From assembly GCA_958349535.1 (NCBI GenBank), contig CATWDJ010000019.1, positions 1 through 37,252 of the forward strand: a stretch of DNA of 37,252 bases, written 5' to 3'. This DNA comes from Maccoyibacter sp900556645 (GTDB lineage Bacteria; Bacillota; Clostridia; Lachnospirales; Lachnospiraceae). The translations under genes and the position numbers were made by a program. This document shows positions 1-8,432 of this stretch, one piece after another. The notes beneath the pieces are model-generated. The model was given only the letters and a program-made list of their open reading frames with translations. It had not been told where the DNA came from and made no database searches. How positions within the stretch are numbered: position 1 is the first letter of the stretch; every line of letters begins with the position of its first letter.

Positions 1-62
1 GCATACAGACCTTGGAGAGGGTCTATAAACACTACTACTATATAATACGAGGAGATAAAAAT

Positions 63-1514
63 ATGAGTACAGATAGATATCAGAGCCCATTGTCAGAGCG
101 TTATGCCAGCAAAGAGATGCAGTACATCTTTTCACCGGACATGAAATTCCGTACATGGAGAAAATTGTGGATTGCTTTGGCAGAGACAGAAATGGAGCTG
201 GGACTTTCCGAGAACGGAAAGCCGGTCATTACCCAGGAGCAGATTGATGAATTAAAAGCGAATGCAGATAATATTAATTATGATGTGGCAAAAGAGCGGG
301 AAAAACTGGTGCGTCATGATGTTATGAGCCATGTCTATGCTTACGGTCAGCAGTGTCCGAAGGCAGCGGGAATCATTCATCTGGGAGCAACTTCCTGTTA
401 TGTGGGAGATAACACCGACATTATTGTAATGAATGAGGCATTAAAATTAGTCCGCAAAAAATTGATAAACGTCATTGACGAACTGGCAAAATTTGCAGAT
501 GAATACAAGAATCTGCCAACCCTTGCCTTTACGCATTTCCAGCCGGCACAGCCTACAACCGTAGGAAAAAGAGCAACCTTGTGGATACAGGAATTTTTGT
601 TGGATTTAGAGGATTTGGAATATGTACAGGGAACCTTAAAGCTGTTGGGCTCTAAGGGAACCACCGGAACTCAGGCAAGCTTTCAGGAGCTTTTTGCAGG
701 AGATCAGGAAACCATAGATAAGATTGACCCGATGATTGCAAAGAAAATGGGATTTGAAGAGTGCTATCCGGTATCGGGACAGACTTATTCCCGTAAAGTG
801 GATACCAGAGTGGCAAATGTTCTTGCAGGAATTGCAGCAAGTGCCCATAAAATGTCCAATGACATCCGTCTGTTACAGCACTTAAAAGAGGTGGAGGAGC
901 CATTTGAGAAAAACCAGATTGGTTCTTCAGCAATGGCATATAAGAGAAATCCGATGAGAAGTGAGAGAATCGCTTCCCTTTCCAGATATGTGATGGTGGA
1001 TGCCTTAAATCCTGCCATTACTTCAGCGACCCAGTGGTTTGAGAGAACCTTGGACGATTCTGCCAACAAACGATTGAGCATACCGGAAGGATTTCTTGCC
1101 ATCGACGGAATTTTGGATTTGTGCCTGAACGTGGTAGACGGACTGGTGGTATACGATAAAGTTATCCGCAAACATATGATGGCAGAGTTGCCGTTCATGG
1201 CTACGGAAAACATTATGATGGATGCCGTAAAGAACGGCGGAAACCGTCAGGAAATGCATGAGAAGATTCGCCAGCTTTCCATGGAAGCAGGTAAAAATGT
1301 AAAAGTAGAGGGAAAAGACAACAATCTCTTGGAATTGATTGCCAATGACCCGTCTTTCAATTTGACATTGGAGGATTTAGAAAAATCTATGGACCCTGCA
1401 AAATATGTGGGACGAGCACCGTTGCAGGTGGAGAAATTCTTAAATGACGTAGTAAATCCGATTTTGGAGGAAAGAAAGGATTTGCTGGGTGTGGAGGTAG
1501 AGATTACGGTTTAA
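63..1514 (+). CDS. purB: adenylosuccinate lyase PurB
   Basis: Adenylosuccinate lyase of purine biosynthesis. It releases fumarate from SAICAR and from adenylosuccinate in the cytoplasm. The 483-residue product carries the fumarate-lyase superfamily signature GSSAMAYKRNPMRSER around residues 287-302, with the catalytic flexible-loop serines, and an upstream TSCYVGDNTD segment typical of this family. The frame is open from position 12, but I chose ATG 63 because AGGAG at 50-54 lies 8 nt upstream and MSTDRYQSPLS matches the usual PurB N-terminus. A DUF554 gene follows after 9 nt and is probably co-transcribed. The window begins only 62 nt upstream; I see no convincing promoter there. Confidence 0.95.
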   Translation: MSTDRYQSPLSERYASKEMQYIFSPDMKFRTWRKLWIALAETEMELGLSENGKPVITQEQIDELKANADNINYDVAKEREKLVRHDVMSHVYAYGQQCPKAAGIIHLGATSCYVGDNTDIIVMNEALKLVRKKLINVIDELAKFADEYKNLPTLAFTHFQPAQPTTVGKRATLWIQEFLLDLEDLEYVQGTLKLLGSKGTTGTQASFQELFAGDQETIDKIDPMIAKKMGFEECYPVSGQTYSRKVDTRVANVLAGIAASAHKMSNDIRLLQHLKEVEEPFEKNQIGSSAMAYKRNPMRSERIASLSRYVMVDALNPAITSATQWFERTLDDSANKRLSIPEGFLAIDGILDLCLNVVDGLVVYDKVIRKHMMAELPFMATENIMMDAVKNGGNRQEMHEKIRQLSMEAGKNVKVEGKDNNLLELIANDPSFNLTLEDLEKSMDPAKYVGRAPLQVEKFLNDVVNPILEERKDLLGVEVEITV

Positions 1515-1523
1515 CCGGAAACT

Positions 1524-2237
1524 ATGGCTATGCTTGGAACGATTGTAAATACAGCGGCAGTAATTGCAGGAAGTTTACTGGGAATGTTGATTACTGCCCT
1601 TACGAAAACATTTCAACTGAATGTGTCGGAACGGTTTTCCAAACGGATTATGCAGGCGTTGGGACTCTGTACCTTGTATATCGGAATCAGCGGAGCCTTG
1701 GCAGGAGAAAACACTCTAATACTGATTCTGTCTATGGTTATCGGAACTTTGATAGGAGAAGCTCTGGATTTGGATGAGAAAATTAACCGTCTGGGGGACT
1801 ATTTGGAAAAAAGATTTCAAGGGACAGGAAAAGATGGAAAAAAGGGGATTGCGGAAGGCTTTGTCAGTGCCTCTCTATTGTTCTGTGTAGGTGCTATGAC
1901 TATCGTAGGTTCCCTGCAAAGTGGTCTTACCGGAAATCACGAGACCTTGTTTGCCAAATCCATGCTGGACTTTGTGGCAGCCATTGTCTTTGCTTCTTCT
2001 CTGGGAATCGGAGTTATTTTTTCGGCGGCGTTTGTGTTTATCTATCAAGGAGCTATCACGGTTTTGGCACAATGGATATCACCATTCTTAACAGATACGG
2101 TAATTCAGGAAATGTCCTGTGCCGGCTATGTGATTATTCTGGCACTGGGATTGAATATGCTGGGAATTTCCAAATTTAAGGTGATGAACTTTGTTCCGGC
2201 GATTTTTCTGCCGATTCTGTTTTGCCAATTCTTTTAG
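1524..2237 (+). CDS. DUF554 family membrane protein
   Basis: Predicted integral membrane protein of 237 residues in the DUF554 (YdfK/YqgA-like) family. The N-terminus MAMLGTIVNTAAVIAGSLLG is typical of the family, and several hydrophobic helices follow (about residues 57-75, 110-130, 145-175, 190-235). The cellular role of the family is not established, and I assign none. The SD is weak (CGGAA 5 nt upstream); ATG 1530 is an alternative start. It lies 9 nt after purB, so translation probably depends partly on read-through from that operon. A hairpin terminator follows at 2278-2308. Confidence 0.82.
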   Translation: MAMLGTIVNTAAVIAGSLLGMLITALTKTFQLNVSERFSKRIMQALGLCTLYIGISGALAGENTLILILSMVIGTLIGEALDLDEKINRLGDYLEKRFQGTGKDGKKGIAEGFVSASLLFCVGAMTIVGSLQSGLTGNHETLFAKSMLDFVAAIVFASSLGIGVIFSAAFVFIYQGAITVLAQWISPFLTDTVIQEMSCAGYVIILALGLNMLGISKFKVMNFVPAIFLPILFCQFF

Positions 2238-2277
2238 CATACATAAAATATGAGGATGAGGTTATATTAAGAATAAT

Positions 2278-2308
2278 AAAACTGTCTTGTAAAAAGGCAG
2301 TTTTTTTA
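2278..2308 (+). terminator. intrinsic terminator after purB-DUF554
   Basis: An 8-bp stem (AAACTGTC with GGCAGTTT, one G-U pair) closes a 9-nt loop and runs into a 7-T tract. It ends the purB-DUF554 unit. Confidence 0.75.
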
Positions 2309-2315
2309 TTATGAT
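2287..2315 (+). promoter_or_regulatory. possible eno promoter
   Basis: TTGTAA (2287-2292) and TATGAT (2310-2315) are separated by exactly 17 nt, 63 nt upstream of the eno start. The -35 half overlaps the preceding terminator. A second TATGAT at 2342-2347 lacks a good -35. The assignment is tentative. Confidence 0.35.
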
Positions 2316-2377
2316 ATAGGAAATTCTAAGAAAATTCCCTGTATGATAAAAGGCCCCCGGGCAGAAAGGAGACACAT

Positions 2378-3682
2378 ATGAATAATTTTTATCCGATTAC
2401 AGAAGTAAAAGCAAGACAGATTTTGGACTCCAGAGGAAACCCTACCGTAGAGGCAGAGGTAAAGGTGGCAGATTATATTGTGGGGAGAGCAGCAGTTCCT
2501 TCCGGTGCCAGCACAGGAAGATTTGAGGCAGTGGAGCTGCGGGACGGCACAACAGAATATTTTGGACTGGCAGTACAGAATGCAGTCCGCCATGTAAATG
2601 AGAGAATTGCCAAGGAATTAGTGGGAATGAATGTGTTGGAGCAGGAGAATATTGATGCAAAAATGATTGCTCTTGACGGCACAGAGGACAAGAGTAATCT
2701 GGGAGCCAATGCAATGCTGGCGGTTTCTATGGCAACAGCCAGAGCTGCGGCAAATGCTTTGGAGATTCCTCTTTATCGTTATCTGGGAGGATGCCATACC
2801 CGTTTACTTCCGGTTCCTATGATGAATATTTTAAACGGCGGAAAACATGCGGATAACACCGTAGATTTTCAGGAGTTTATGATTATGCCTGTACAGGCGG
2901 AAAATTTTGCGGACGCTTTGCGAAAATGTGCAGAGGTTTATCACAACTTAAAGAAGATTTTAGATGAAAAAGGACTTTCCACCGGAGTGGGGGACGAAGG
3001 CGGCTTTGCCCCAGACTTGCCAGATGCAAAAGCGGTGCTGCGTTTGATTGTGAAAGCCATTGAAGCGGCAGGCTATGAGCCGGATGTGGATTTTAAAATT
3101 GCTTTGGATGTGGCAGCCAGCGAGCTTTACAATGCAGAGGACGGAATGTATCATTTTGAAGGAGAAGGGGAGATTAGAGGAGAAGAGGTTCTGCGTGACA
3201 CCAATGAGATGATTGCCTACTATGAAGATTTAATCGAAGAGTTTCCGATTATCTCTATTGAGGATGGTCTGGATGAGGACGATTGGGACGGATGGAAGGA
3301 ACTGACCAAACGTCTGGGAGATAAGATTCAGTTGGTGGGAGACGACTTGTTCGTAACCAATACCAAGCGTCTGGATTTGGGAATTAAATTCCATACCGGA
3401 AATGCAATTTTGGTAAAAGTAAATCAGATTGGAACCGTGACAGAAGCCATGGATGCCATTGAGCTGGCACAGAAAAACGGATTCAAGGCGGTCATTTCCC
3501 ATCGTTCCGGGGAGACGGAGGATCACTTTATTGCCGATTTAGCCGTTGCGGTCAATGCAGGACAGATTAAGACCGGAGCACCGTGTCGAAGTGAGAGGGT
3601 GGCAAAATACAATCAGTTACTGCGAATTGAAGAAGAGATGAAGGAAGCGGCAAAATATACTAATCCTTTCAATAAAATATAG
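2378..3682 (+). CDS. eno: enolase
   Basis: Phosphopyruvate hydratase of glycolysis, converting 2-phosphoglycerate to phosphoenolpyruvate with Mg2+. The length of 434 residues is normal for bacterial enolase. Visible family motifs include the N-terminal AREILDSRGNPTVE-like segment, GDEGGFAPD, the metal-binding EDGLDEDDWDGW, GDDLFVTN, the catalytic lysine in KVNQIGT, and the SHRSGETED signature. ATG 2378 is preceded by AAAGGAG 6 nt upstream. It appears monocistronic, between the 2278 terminator and the separate secG promoter at 3686. Confidence 0.97.
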   Translation: MNNFYPITEVKARQILDSRGNPTVEAEVKVADYIVGRAAVPSGASTGRFEAVELRDGTTEYFGLAVQNAVRHVNERIAKELVGMNVLEQENIDAKMIALDGTEDKSNLGANAMLAVSMATARAAANALEIPLYRYLGGCHTRLLPVPMMNILNGGKHADNTVDFQEFMIMPVQAENFADALRKCAEVYHNLKKILDEKGLSTGVGDEGGFAPDLPDAKAVLRLIVKAIEAAGYEPDVDFKIALDVAASELYNAEDGMYHFEGEGEIRGEEVLRDTNEMIAYYEDLIEEFPIISIEDGLDEDDWDGWKELTKRLGDKIQLVGDDLFVTNTKRLDLGIKFHTGNAILVKVNQIGTVTEAMDAIELAQKNGFKAVISHRSGETEDHFIADLAVAVNAGQIKTGAPCRSERVAKYNQLLRIEEEMKEAAKYTNPFNKI

Positions 3683-3685
3683 GTC

Positions 3686-3714
3686 TTGCACAGAAACTGG
3701 AAATATGATATAAT
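3686..3714 (+). promoter_or_regulatory. sigma-A promoter for secG (and probably rnr-smpB)
   Basis: TTGCAC (3686-3691), a 17-nt spacer and a perfect TATAAT (3709-3714) lie 44 nt before the secG start. Confidence 0.7.
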
Positions 3715-3757
3715 TCTTTGAGTTACGTGTGGATAGAGACTACAGGAGGTGTCACTG

Positions 3758-3997
3758 GTGGCAGTTTTAAAGACAGTATTATCAGTAGTATTAATTATAA
3801 TCAGTATCATATTGACAGTAATCATTTTGAAACAGGAAGGAAAATCAGCAGGACTCGGAGCTATTGCAGGAGCATCCGATACCTATTGGAGCAAGAATAA
3901 GAGCCGTTCCATGGAGGGAATCCTTGTAAAGGTTACCAGAGTTTTGGTTGCATTATTTCTTTTGATTTCGATTATATTAAATATTGGAAGTTTATAA
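3758..3997 (+). CDS. secG: preprotein translocase subunit SecG
   Basis: Small membrane subunit of the SecYEG protein-export channel; 79 residues, normal for SecG. Two hydrophobic helices (about residues 3-25 and 57-78) flank the conserved cytoplasmic loop KQEGKSAGLGAIAGASDTYW. I place the start at GTG 3758, 8 nt after a perfect AGGAGG (3744-3749). The in-frame GTG at 3749 overlaps that SD and is unlikely. The gene has its own promoter and is followed by a hairpin at 4003, then rnr, the usual Firmicutes order. Confidence 0.93.
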   Translation: MAVLKTVLSVVLIIISIILTVIILKQEGKSAGLGAIAGASDTYWSKNKSRSMEGILVKVTRVLVALFLLISIILNIGSL

Positions 3998-4002
3998 AAA
4001 TG

Positions 4003-4030
4003 AGGCTGTCTGTTGACAGCCTTTTTCGTT
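4003..4030 (+). terminator. intrinsic terminator or attenuator between secG and rnr
   Basis: A perfect 8-bp stem (AGGCTGTC/GACAGCCT) with a TGTT loop is followed by TTTTTCGTTT, 24 nt before rnr. Since I see no strong promoter between it and rnr, it may be a partial terminator that sets secG:rnr stoichiometry. Confidence 0.7.
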
Positions 4031-4054
4031 TAATAGGATAAAACAGGGAGAAAG

Positions 4055-6223
4055 ATGGAATCAAAATTATTGGAAGAACGAAAAAAGAAAATATATGATT
4101 TGATGTGCAATGAGCTGTATGTTCCCATGAAGGAAAAGGAACTGGCAATTTTGCTTCAGATACCAAAGGAGCAGAGGCCGGAGCTAAAAGAGGTTTTAGA
4201 AGCTCTGTTGGATGAAGAGAAAATTACCATCAGCAAAAGGGGAAAGTATTCCAAGGCGGAGGAGAAAAAAGACCTTGTCAGTGGTGTTTTTGAAAGTCAT
4301 CCCAAAGGCTTTGGATTTTTGCGGATAGAGGGAGAAGAGGAGGACATCTTCATCCCGGAATCTGAGGTAAATGGAGCCCTTCACATGGATACGGTGGAGG
4401 TCAGGGTACTGCCTGCTGCCAAAGGGAAACGGAAGGAAGGAACCATTGTCAGAATTCTGGAGCATGGTACCAATCGAATTGTGGGCACCTATGAGCCAAG
4501 CAAAAGTTTTGGGTTTGTGGTGCCGGACAACCAGAAGATTTTAAAGGATATTTATATCCCGAAGGAACGTTCCAAGGGAGCTGTGGCAGGTCATAAGGTG
4601 GTCTGTGAGATTACGGATTACGGACAGAAGAATCGGAATCCTGAGGGAAAAGTGGTGGAAATTCTGGGACATATCAATGACCCGGGAGTGGATATTCTGT
4701 CCATTGCCAAAGCTTATGATTTCCCCATTGAATTTTCTGAAAAGATGTTACATCAGGCGGAGCGGGTGGCAAAGGATGTCAGCGAGGCAGACCGGGCAGG
4801 AAGGCTGGATGTCAGAGACTGGCAGACGGTAACTATCGACGGCGAGGATGCCAAGGATTTGGATGATGCAATCACCTTGACCGAAGAAGATGGCATCTAT
4901 CAGTTGGGAGTCCATATTGCGGATGTAACCAACTATGTACAGGAGCATTCGGCGTTGGACGAGGAGGCAAAAAAAAGAGGCACCAGTGTGTATCTGGTGG
5001 ACAGGGTAATACCTATGCTTCCCCATACACTTTCCAACGGAATCTGTTCTTTGAATCAGGGTGAAGACCGTCTGGCGTTAAGCTGTATTATGCGTGTGGA
5101 TGAAAAGGGAAATGTACTGGATCACAGAATCGCTGAGACCGTTATCCGGGTGGACAGACGGATGAGCTATACCAGTGTGAAAAAGATTTTAGAGGATAGA
5201 GACCCGGAGGAATGTGGCAAATATGAGAAATTCATTCCCATGTTTGAGCGGATGGAAAAGCTGGCACAGATTCTGCGGAAAAGACGTATGAAACGGGGCT
5301 CCATCGACTTTGATTTTCCGGAGTCAAAGATAGTCTTGAATGAAAAGGGAGAACCGGTTGACATAAAACCATATGAGCGGAATGTGGCAACGAAGATTAT
5401 CGAGGACTTTATGTTGCTTGCCAATGAAACGGTGGCAGAGGATTATTTCTGGCAGGAGCTTCCTTTTGTGTACCGGACGCACGAAAACCCGGACGAGGAA
5501 AAAATCAAAAAACTGGCAACCTTTATCAATAATTTCGGATACAGTATGCATATTTCCAGAGATGAGGTACATCCGAAGGAATTGCAGAAGCTGTTGCAGA
5601 AGTTAGAGGGTACGCCGGAGGAGGCACTTCTGAGCCGTCTGGTGCTGCGTTCCATGAAGCAGGCAAAATACACCACGGATTGTACCGGACATTTTGGTCT
5701 GGCGGCAAACTATTATTGTCATTTTACTTCCCCTATCCGCAGGTATCCTGATTTGCAGATACACCGGATTATTAAAGAAAATCTGCGGGGAAAAATGAAT
5801 GAGACAAGAAGAGCACATTATGATAAAATATTACCGGAAGTAGCCAAGCGTTCCAGCCAGAGAGAACGGCTGGCAGAGGAAGCGGAGAGAGAGACCAATA
5901 AGCTGAAAAAGGCAGAGTTTATGAGTTACCATATCGGGGAAGAATACGAAGGAGTGATTTCCGGGGTAACCCAGTATGGCATCTATGTGGAACTGCCTAA
6001 TACCGTTGAGGGAATGGTACGAGTTACAGACATGACGGATGACTATTATGCATATTATGAAGAAAGCTATCAGTTGGTGGGAGAGGTTACCAACCGACGC
6101 TACAAACTGGGACAGAAGGTACGCATCCGGGTAAAAGATACCGATAAATTTTCAAGAACCATAGATTTTACATTGGTGGAGGAAGAAGATGGCGAAGGAA
6201 AACAGCAAATTGATTGCCAATAA
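4055..6223 (+). CDS. rnr: ribonuclease R
   Basis: 3'-5' exoribonuclease of the RNB/RNase II family that degrades structured RNA, including mRNA released in trans-translation. The 722-residue product shows the standard order: N-terminal winged-helix segment (about 1-70), two cold-shock domains (about 75-210), RNB catalytic domain with the metal-binding aspartates in EDAKDLDDAITL (about 263-274), and a C-terminal S1 RNA-binding domain (about 630-710; GEEYEGVISGVTQYGIYVEL). ATG 4055 follows an AGGGAG SD. Its end overlaps smpB by 35 nt, implying translational coupling and matching the conserved rnr-smpB-ssrA group. Confidence 0.96.
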   Translation: MESKLLEERKKKIYDLMCNELYVPMKEKELAILLQIPKEQRPELKEVLEALLDEEKITISKRGKYSKAEEKKDLVSGVFESHPKGFGFLRIEGEEEDIFIPESEVNGALHMDTVEVRVLPAAKGKRKEGTIVRILEHGTNRIVGTYEPSKSFGFVVPDNQKILKDIYIPKERSKGAVAGHKVVCEITDYGQKNRNPEGKVVEILGHINDPGVDILSIAKAYDFPIEFSEKMLHQAERVAKDVSEADRAGRLDVRDWQTVTIDGEDAKDLDDAITLTEEDGIYQLGVHIADVTNYVQEHSALDEEAKKRGTSVYLVDRVIPMLPHTLSNGICSLNQGEDRLALSCIMRVDEKGNVLDHRIAETVIRVDRRMSYTSVKKILEDRDPEECGKYEKFIPMFERMEKLAQILRKRRMKRGSIDFDFPESKIVLNEKGEPVDIKPYERNVATKIIEDFMLLANETVAEDYFWQELPFVYRTHENPDEEKIKKLATFINNFGYSMHISRDEVHPKELQKLLQKLEGTPEEALLSRLVLRSMKQAKYTTDCTGHFGLAANYYCHFTSPIRRYPDLQIHRIIKENLRGKMNETRRAHYDKILPEVAKRSSQRERLAEEAERETNKLKKAEFMSYHIGEEYEGVISGVTQYGIYVELPNTVEGMVRVTDMTDDYYAYYEESYQLVGEVTNRRYKLGQKVRIRVKDTDKFSRTIDFTLVEEEDGEGKQQIDCQ

Positions 6224-6656
6224 TAAAAAAGCCAGACATGATTATTTTTTAGAAGAGACCTATGAGGCAGGAATTGCTCTGCACGGTACGGAGGTAAAAT
6301 CCCTCCGTATGGGAAAGTGCAGTATCAAAGAGTCGTTTATCCGTATTGAGAACGGAGAAATGATGATTTACGGAATGCATGTTTCTCCCTATGAAAAGGG
6401 AAATATTTTTAACAAAGACCCTATGCGTCCGAAAAAACTGCTGATGCACCGGGCGGAAATCCGAAAGCTACAGGGAAAACTGGCGGAACAGGGATATACC
6501 CTGGTTCCGGTTCAGGTTTATTTTAAAGGCGGTCTGGTGAAGGTGCAGGTTGCTCTGGCAAAAGGTAAAAAGCTTTATGATAAGCGTCAGGACATTGCTA
6601 AGAAAGACCAGCGAAGAGAGGCAGAGCGTGAATTTAAGGTAAAGAATCTTTATTAG
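6189..6656 (+). CDS. smpB: SsrA-binding protein SmpB
   Basis: tmRNA-binding partner for trans-translation; 155 residues, normal length. Family motifs are present: NKKARHDYFLEETYEAGI, GTEVKSLR, a C-terminal basic tail including YDKRQDIAKKDQRREAER that mimics codon-anticodon contacts in the decoding centre. The start ATG 6189 lies inside the rnr coding end, with GGAGG (6177-6181) also within rnr, so expression is coupled. The tmRNA gene it serves follows 123 nt downstream. Confidence 0.97.
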   Translation: MAKENSKLIANNKKARHDYFLEETYEAGIALHGTEVKSLRMGKCSIKESFIRIENGEMMIYGMHVSPYEKGNIFNKDPMRPKKLLMHRAEIRKLQGKLAEQGYTLVPVQVYFKGGLVKVQVALAKGKKLYDKRQDIAKKDQRREAEREFKVKNLY

Positions 6657-6696
6657 TTTAGATAAGAGATTTTGCAAAAAATTCACAGGCTCTTTC

Positions 6697-6725
6697 TTGA
6701 CGCAGCAAGGCTGCGTGCATATAAT
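6697..6725 (+). promoter_or_regulatory. ssrA promoter
   Basis: TTGACG (6697-6702) and TATAAT (6720-6725) with a 17-nt spacer, placed to start transcription about 48 nt before mature tmRNA. The leader contains a hairpin at 6731-6748 with a 7-bp stem and a GAGA (GNRA-type) loop. Confidence 0.85.
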
Positions 6726-6779
6726 AGATACGGACAGGAGACTGTCTGATTGCATCTAAGATGCGGATAAATTTCATAA

Positions 6780-7118
6780 GGGGTAGTAATGGTTTCGACA
6801 GGGATGATGAAGCTGGAGAAGCGAGTCGAAAGAAGTGGCGTGAAACTTCAAAATTAAAATTAAACGCTGAAGATAATTTAGCATACGCTGCCTAGTTGCA
6901 GCAGTCCGACCTAAGGCACTCACACCTTAGGACCCGGGCTTCGACCATGTGAGAAACGACTTATGCTAAGCTTTGCACATAAGGGCGTAGAATGAAGCTA
7001 CTAAAGCGGCAACTGTGTCTGTTTCAGGTGCCGTGGAGGGAATGTCAAAGGACAGACTACACTCGTAGAAGGACAGGGGATTTGTTTTTGGACACGGGTT
7101 CGACTCCCGTCTACTCCA
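6780..7118 (+). ncRNA. ssrA: tmRNA (transfer-messenger RNA)
   Basis: Rescues stalled ribosomes with SmpB. The 5' end GGGGTAG pairs with CTACTCC near 7111-7117 to give a 7-bp acceptor stem, A7118 is the discriminator, and CCA is not encoded there. The 5' core TAATGGTTTCGAC and the 3' T-arm ACGGG-TTCGACT-CCCGT are typical. The tag reading frame GCT GAA GAT ... GCC TAG encodes AEDNLAYAA, a clostridial-type degradation tag. The prophage recombined into the T-arm and 3' end, but the 60-bp identity segment restores the gene, so it should be functional. Confidence 0.96.
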
Positions 7119-7155
7119 TTATAAAAGTCTAGTATTTACTAGGCTTTTTATTTTT
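7096..7155 (+). repeat. attL core (direct repeat copy 1)
   Basis: The 60 bp from GGGTTCGACTCCCGT to the T-run of the ssrA terminator are identical to 36974-37033. One mismatch (T7156/G37034) is followed by 11 further matching bases to 7167. ssrA 3' ends are a classical tyrosine-integrase attachment site. Confidence 0.95.
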
Positions 7156-7156
7156 T
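7126..7156 (+). terminator. ssrA terminator, also usable by the integrase transcript
   Basis: A 9-bp stem (7126-7134 with 7137-7145, one G-U) precedes TTTTTATTTTTT. Read from the other strand the same hairpin is followed by TTTTATAA, so it could also stop the leftward int transcript before it becomes antisense to tmRNA. It lies inside the att repeat. Confidence 0.7.
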
Positions 7157-8245
7157 GTGTTGCATTTCGTGTTGCATTTGTACAAAATGAGCATTAGTCT
7201 GCTCGATAAATTGCTGTCTATAATCATCCATTGTCCCACGATAAATCTGTTTTAAAACCGCATCACTTGACCATCCGCCGCGTTCCATAATGTACTGATC
7301 CGGCACTCCGATTGCGTGCATAACAGAAGCAGAGTAGTGCCGAAGGTCATGAAATCTAAAATGAGGAAGGTCTAATTTTTTAATGGCTCTTTCAAATCGG
7401 CTTGTGATAACGTCCGGTGTAATATTAACGATGTACCCACTTTTCGGGAAAAGGTCCGTGACGTAGCTTGGTAAATCAATATATCGGTCGGATGATATAG
7501 TTTTGGTTGTCTTTTTTATGAGCTCGCCCTTGTCATTAAATACAGCCGCCTTATGGACGTGTATTACATTACCCTTTACATCCTCTGAATGTAGACCACA
7601 TATCTCGGAGGGTCTGAGCGTGCCGCAGGATGCCAGATGCGTTGCTATAAGCATATCTTTATCCCCTGTATCATGGAAGTGCTGAATCAACCTACTCACG
7701 TCCTCATCAGTCGGCACATAAAAATCCGGTTTAACTCTCTGTGGCAATCTTGTTTTCAATACAATGTCGCAATCGTTTTCATTGAGAATAGCTGACAAAA
7801 GACCATGAGCATTTTTGACGGTTTTCGGTGCGTGCTTACAGGAAAATGCATTTACCCATTCTTGGATGTCACGTTGCGTTATTTTGTGGATGTCCAAATC
7901 GTCAATCATATCAAAGTACGTGTCCATCTGTTTATATCCTCGTATCGTGGAGGCAGATAGTACATTACTCTTCCGCTCAATGTATTGTGTTCTGGCATCT
8001 TTAAAAGAGAGTGGCTTTTTATCTAAGCTGTTACTCGCTTTCTTATTCATTTTAAACTCCGCAACACGTAAATCTAACTCTTTCTTAGTAGGTGCCGTTA
8101 TAGAAACGTATACACGCCTCATTTTCGGCTTTCCGTCCTTATCCAGTATATTTCTACCCTTCTCGTCTAAAAGTGGCTCTGAGTGGCTATATACTTGCCT
8201 ACGGAGCGTTCCACTTGGAAGTTCGTACTTTTTACGCTTTGCCAT
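7148..8245 (-). CDS. int: tyrosine-type phage integrase
   Basis: Site-specific recombinase of 365 residues. Visible are an N-terminal arm-binding-like segment (about 1-75), a SAM-like core-binding domain (about 80-165) and the catalytic domain with Arg211 (RPSEICGL), His299-x-x-Arg302 (HDLRH), the GGW motif (Trp325) and nucleophile Tyr335 (QIYRG). The start is set by AGGAGGAG just upstream of ATG 8245 on the minus strand. Its last residues MQHEMQHKK are encoded by the 12-bp repeats beside attL, and its stop codon (7148-7150) lies inside the att core, which is shared by attP, so excision leaves the protein unchanged. Confidence 0.95.
   Translation of the reverse strand: MAKRKKYELPSGTLRRQVYSHSEPLLDEKGRNILDKDGKPKMRRVYVSITAPTKKELDLRVAEFKMNKKASNSLDKKPLSFKDARTQYIERKSNVLSASTIRGYKQMDTYFDMIDDLDIHKITQRDIQEWVNAFSCKHAPKTVKNAHGLLSAILNENDCDIVLKTRLPQRVKPDFYVPTDEDVSRLIQHFHDTGDKDMLIATHLASCGTLRPSEICGLHSEDVKGNVIHVHKAAVFNDKGELIKKTTKTISSDRYIDLPSYVTDLFPKSGYIVNITPDVITSRFERAIKKLDLPHFRFHDLRHYSASVMHAIGVPDQYIMERGGWSSDAVLKQIYRGTMDDYRQQFIEQTNAHFVQMQHEMQHKK
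7156..7179 (+). repeat. 12-bp direct repeats beside attL (putative integrase arm sites)
   Basis: Two tandem copies of the unit (C/T)GTGTTGCATTT at 7156-7167 and 7168-7179. The same unit occurs three times near the right prophage end (36826-36837, 36838-36849, 36859-36870) and once in the right host flank (37034-37045). Arm-type binding is inferred from position and repetition. Confidence 0.6.
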
Positions 8246-8324
8246 TGTATCTCCTCCTAAAAAAGTGTATAAAAAAGACAGCCTGTCTCTTGCAGACCGT
8301 CACCAAGAATGATACAATGTGAGT

Positions 8325-8394
8325 GAGTTCGAGGTATGCATTCTTGGATGTATACTTGCCGCTCTCGGTATTGCAGTACCGAGGGCGGTTTTTA
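8325..8394 (+). ncRNA. candidate small RNA 1 upstream of int
   Basis: A promoter-like TTGCAG (8290-8295), 17 nt, TACAAT (8313-8318) is followed by about 70 nt with no ORF. That stretch holds a hairpin GTATGCAT/ATGTATAC (about 8332-8353) and a strong terminator (12-bp stem 8360-8371 with 8378-8389, then TTTTT). It could be a second antisense RNA to the 3' UTR of the toxin mRNA, or a regulator of int. Expression is inferred only. Confidence 0.4.
8360..8394 (+). terminator. strong intrinsic terminator
   Basis: A 12-bp stem with one G-U pair, loop TTGCAG, and a T-run at 8390-8394. It shares the segment ACCGAGGGCG with the second terminator at 8507-8516. Confidence 0.75.
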
Positions 8395-8397
8395 GTT

Positions 8398-8426
8398 TGA
8401 CAAAAATAAATAGTTGACATATAATA
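8398..8426 (+). promoter_or_regulatory. perfect consensus promoter of the candidate antitoxin RNA
   Basis: TTGACA (8398-8403), exactly 17 nt, TATAAT (8421-8426): a full sigma-A consensus, the strongest promoter in the window, reading toward the toxin gene. Confidence 0.8.
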
Positions 8427-8432
8427 TACTTA

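Noticed and set aside
8232..8420. Minus-strand 62-codon ORF upstream of int
   Set aside because: No SD, and it runs through two hairpins and the strong plus-strand promoter; small-RNA signals explain this DNA better.
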